Below, in pieces: positions 61,523 through 64,000 of a stretch of 64,000 nucleotides of DNA; position 1 is the first letter of the stretch; each line of letters starts with the position of its first letter. The notes under the pieces are model-generated. The model ran no database searches and was not told the origin of the DNA. It saw only the letters and a list, made by a program, of their open reading frames with translations. The DNA is from Istiophorus platypterus (lineage: Eukaryota > Chordata > Actinopteri > Istiophoriformes > Istiophoridae). Both the position numbers and the translations under genes were made by a program. Location of the stretch: contig CM029126.1 in NCBI GenBank assembly GCA_016859345.1, positions 6,801,027-6,865,026 of the forward strand, written 5' to 3'.

Positions 61523-64000
61523 AATGCATGTGTGTGTGTTTCAGTTCAGATTTCTGTCATGATACAATTAGCAGTGCATTTGACAAACTCAACATCTTCA
61601 ACATATCTTACAACAGAGGACTGAAAGAAATTTTTTTCAAGGCAGCTTTTTTCATTGCCTGCCTTCACTGTGAGGAGCTTTTCACGGTGAGCGCTGAGTG
61701 GTTGGGACTGAACATGAGGGCCATCATTCACTGACGCCTCCTGCCAGAGCCACTTTTCACCAACGGAGCTTAGCACATCCTCTTTTGGGTACAGAGTCAA
61801 ATTCTAAGCAGCGATTTTCGAGTGTCAAGGCCACGTGTCGTGTTGCTTCAAAAGACAAAGGCCCAGAGAAGTCCTGGAGAAGTCAGATCCTCCGCTTTTA
61901 TTCAGTTGCTCGAAAGACTAGTGCTGCGGAGCGTTTCTGCTGTGGCACGAGGTTTTCTGAAAGCACTGGGGGGGAAAAAAAAAAGAGGACACAGAGCAAG
62001 ATCAGTGAACAGCCTCCACTTGCCCAGGGAGGAGTTTTCCTAAAGGTCACAGTGTCCATTCACACACCCATTTACATTGATCAGCACTCTCCACAGTTGT
62101 TTTGCACCAGGGGTTTTTGGTCCAGAAACTCTGCCATAAATCAACCACGGACTGAATCCAGCCTCACGGAAAAAAAAAATGTAAAAGCTCACAGGAGTAA
62201 CAAAGGCTGCGGCGGAAGTGTTTTCCTGATGTATTTCTCTTTGTTGCTATTAGACACCACTTGGTTTTTCCCTCCCAAAGTTTAGTTTGCATTTGATGTA
62301 GATCAAAGCACAGCACATTTCACAAAGAATCAGGCTGTGAGTCCCAGCGGTCACTTGAAAGCACTGACAAAATAAATAAATAAAGAAGGAAGATAAATTC
62401 TACTTGACATGTATTCAGTCAGTCTGTGCTTCAACATTGTGCAGCCATTTGTCTAATTAATATATCCATGTTAAGTAGTTTAGTCGGGGTAAAGTGAATA
62501 ATTACTGTAACAGCTCAATCAGACTTAACCTCTGTTTTGCTTTCAGTGACACCTACAGAATGTGTAGTCTTTTTCCCTCGGGCAACCTTAATTTGTTTTC
62601 CCCTTGATGCCGGATCTTAGACTTGCATGTGCGATGCAGTCAGCTGAATACATACATACATAACACATACATGAACCCATGAATATGAAAATGATGCACA
62701 ACAGGTGGTGAGTGACTAACAGCAAAGGTAGATTTTTTTTTCCTCTGGCATATGTAACGTATAAGTTGTCACAGGGAACCCAAGTCCAGCAATATTCTCT
62801 ATTTTCTTTTTTGTCGACAAATTCCGTGAAAAGACCAAAACTAAGGATGAATTGAGCCTGCTAGCGTTGCCCGGGTAGCAAAGAACCCAGTATACAGCAG
62901 CTTACTCCTCTGGCATAGACCTGTTCTCCAAAAGCTATTACGAACACATCAGTGGGCTACACCTTTGTACTAAGTGACATGTTACCCCATCGTGATCAAC
63001 ATCAAAACAGTAGTTTTAATTTGAGTCAGTGTCACCGTGAGGTTTCGATGGCGGTGAACCCTTGCAAACAGGATGAAAGCTAGCGATATTCAGGTGTAAA
63101 GTGTGACGTTGAAATGAGCAGCATCAGTCCAGCGCAGGTTTTTTTTGTTGTTTGTTTTGTTTTGTTTTGTTTTATTTATTTTTTTTTTTTTTGGGGGGGT
63201 TGCAGAGCTCTGATTTTTAGAAGTGACCGAAGCAAGTTCCACAAAGTTCCACAACTCTCACCAACACGTTGCAGGCTGGTGGACAACAAAGAGCCGTCTC
63301 ACAGGTGCAGCAGATTCTGGCAGGTGTCACCCAACCTGGACCCCCCTGAAATTACACCTTTGTCAGCCTGCCAATTGTTGGAGCTTCCTAATTGGCTGTT
63401 GCGCTTTCAACACGAATATGCATCAGTGTTTTCTATTACATCACCAGTGGGGTGCTGACAGGCAGCATTGCCACCTTAACGACTTGTCGCTACATTTACC
63501 AACTTTTCAGATCCTTTTATCAACTTTTTTTTTTTTTTTTTTTTCAAAAGCACCTAGCGCCAAATGAGCAGCTTTTTGGAAAAACCTCCGCTAATTTATG
63601 TAGAAGAGAATCACCAGTATTTCCCAGTACTGAGTGCTAGTCCCTCCACAGGGACCTGTCTATGTACATCTCATTCAACAAGTAAATATGGATGATATCA
63701 CAGCAAATATCGTTGTCTTTTACTTGTGTTTATGGGGATTTTGTCAGATGATATCACAGTTATAAACTCGGGATTTTAGCCGGTGCAGAGCTGCAGCTTG
63801 GAAATGACTTGGAAGTCATTGCTGGTTAACATGTGGTCTGAATGGGCCGCGTTTCGGACTCTGTTTCATACTTCTTCAGTTGTCAGACAACGGAAACATT
63901 AAAACCTGTAAATGGGAGCCACTTTTCGAAAAATAGGTCGTATCAAATTACTGTATATTTGAGCACAGATGGTGGGAGAGACGCAAACAGATAAAGGGCG
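61521..64000. other. Gene-free DNA to the right edge
   Basis: It holds the longest open frame of the window (61698-62285, plus). That frame begins with a GTG, has no ATG-led conserved domain and is not flanked by convincing splice sites, so I do not call it a gene. T-runs and TTTTG repeats occur around 63140-63190 and 63521-63545. The stretches around 62400-62600 and 63240-63440 have enhancer-like composition. Confidence 0.4.

Noticed and set aside
61698..62285. Longest open frame of the window (195 codons, plus strand)
   Set aside because: It begins at GTG rather than ATG, has no recognisable domain, contains homopolymer-encoded lysine runs, and lacks matching splice sites. A chance open frame is more likely.
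32243..64000. Search for a tandem second hepcidin gene, common in some fish
   Set aside because: No other segment encodes the clustered CC-x-CC cysteine pattern with an RxKR site on either strand by eye.
1..64000. CRISPR arrays, operons, phage or plasmid features
   Set aside because: The window is a split-gene vertebrate locus; the only tandem repeats are microsatellites and homopolymers, with no spacer-repeat architecture.

Overview
This is nuclear DNA from a vertebrate, almost certainly a teleost fish. Protein-coding genes are split into exons with GT/AG splice sites. The peptides are clearly orthologous to vertebrate ETFB, USF2 and hepcidin, and the hepcidin has the fish eight-cysteine form. 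The non-coding DNA is rich in long (GT)n/(CA)n microsatellites and degenerate DNA transposons typical of fish. No prokaryotic, viral or CRISPR-type system was found.

Layout. (1) 1-2501, minus strand: the 5' five coding exons of an immunoglobulin-superfamily gene, best called vsig10l-like, which runs off the left edge. (2) About 4325-9724, minus: complete etfb (six coding exons, 254 residues), apparently with an extra spliced 3'UTR exon. A Tc1-type transposon relic lies in its first intron, and a MITE-like element lies between it and the Ig gene. (3) 9725-11800: a roughly 2 kb divergent intergenic region holding the etfb and usf2 promoters. (4) 11801-23482, plus: complete usf2 (ten coding exons, 305 residues). 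(5) 24.5-31.7 kb: gene-free DNA with homopolymer and microsatellite tracts and some stretches that look like conserved non-coding elements. (6) 32001-33070, plus: complete hepcidin gene hamp (three exons, 90 residues) with TATA box and poly(A) signal. (7) 33.1-64 kb: about 31 kb in which I find no convincing coding exon. It is dominated by dinucleotide repeats, inverted repeats and AT-rich elements, and could be a gene desert or a giant intron of a gene outside the window.

How the genes relate. vsig10l next to etfb and usf2 next to hamp each reproduce a human chromosome 19q13 neighbour pair with conserved order and strand, but in human the two pairs are far apart on 19q. ETFB is a mitochondrial electron carrier subunit. 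USF2 is an E-box-binding bHLH-leucine-zipper factor, and hepcidin, the iron-regulatory peptide, is a known USF target in mammals, so regulator and target are neighbours. No new multi-gene system is evident. The most interesting points are local: an unusual hepcidin mature-peptide segment, a cysteine at a USF2 zipper position, a spliced etfb 3'UTR, several inverted repeats, and the long gene-free right half.
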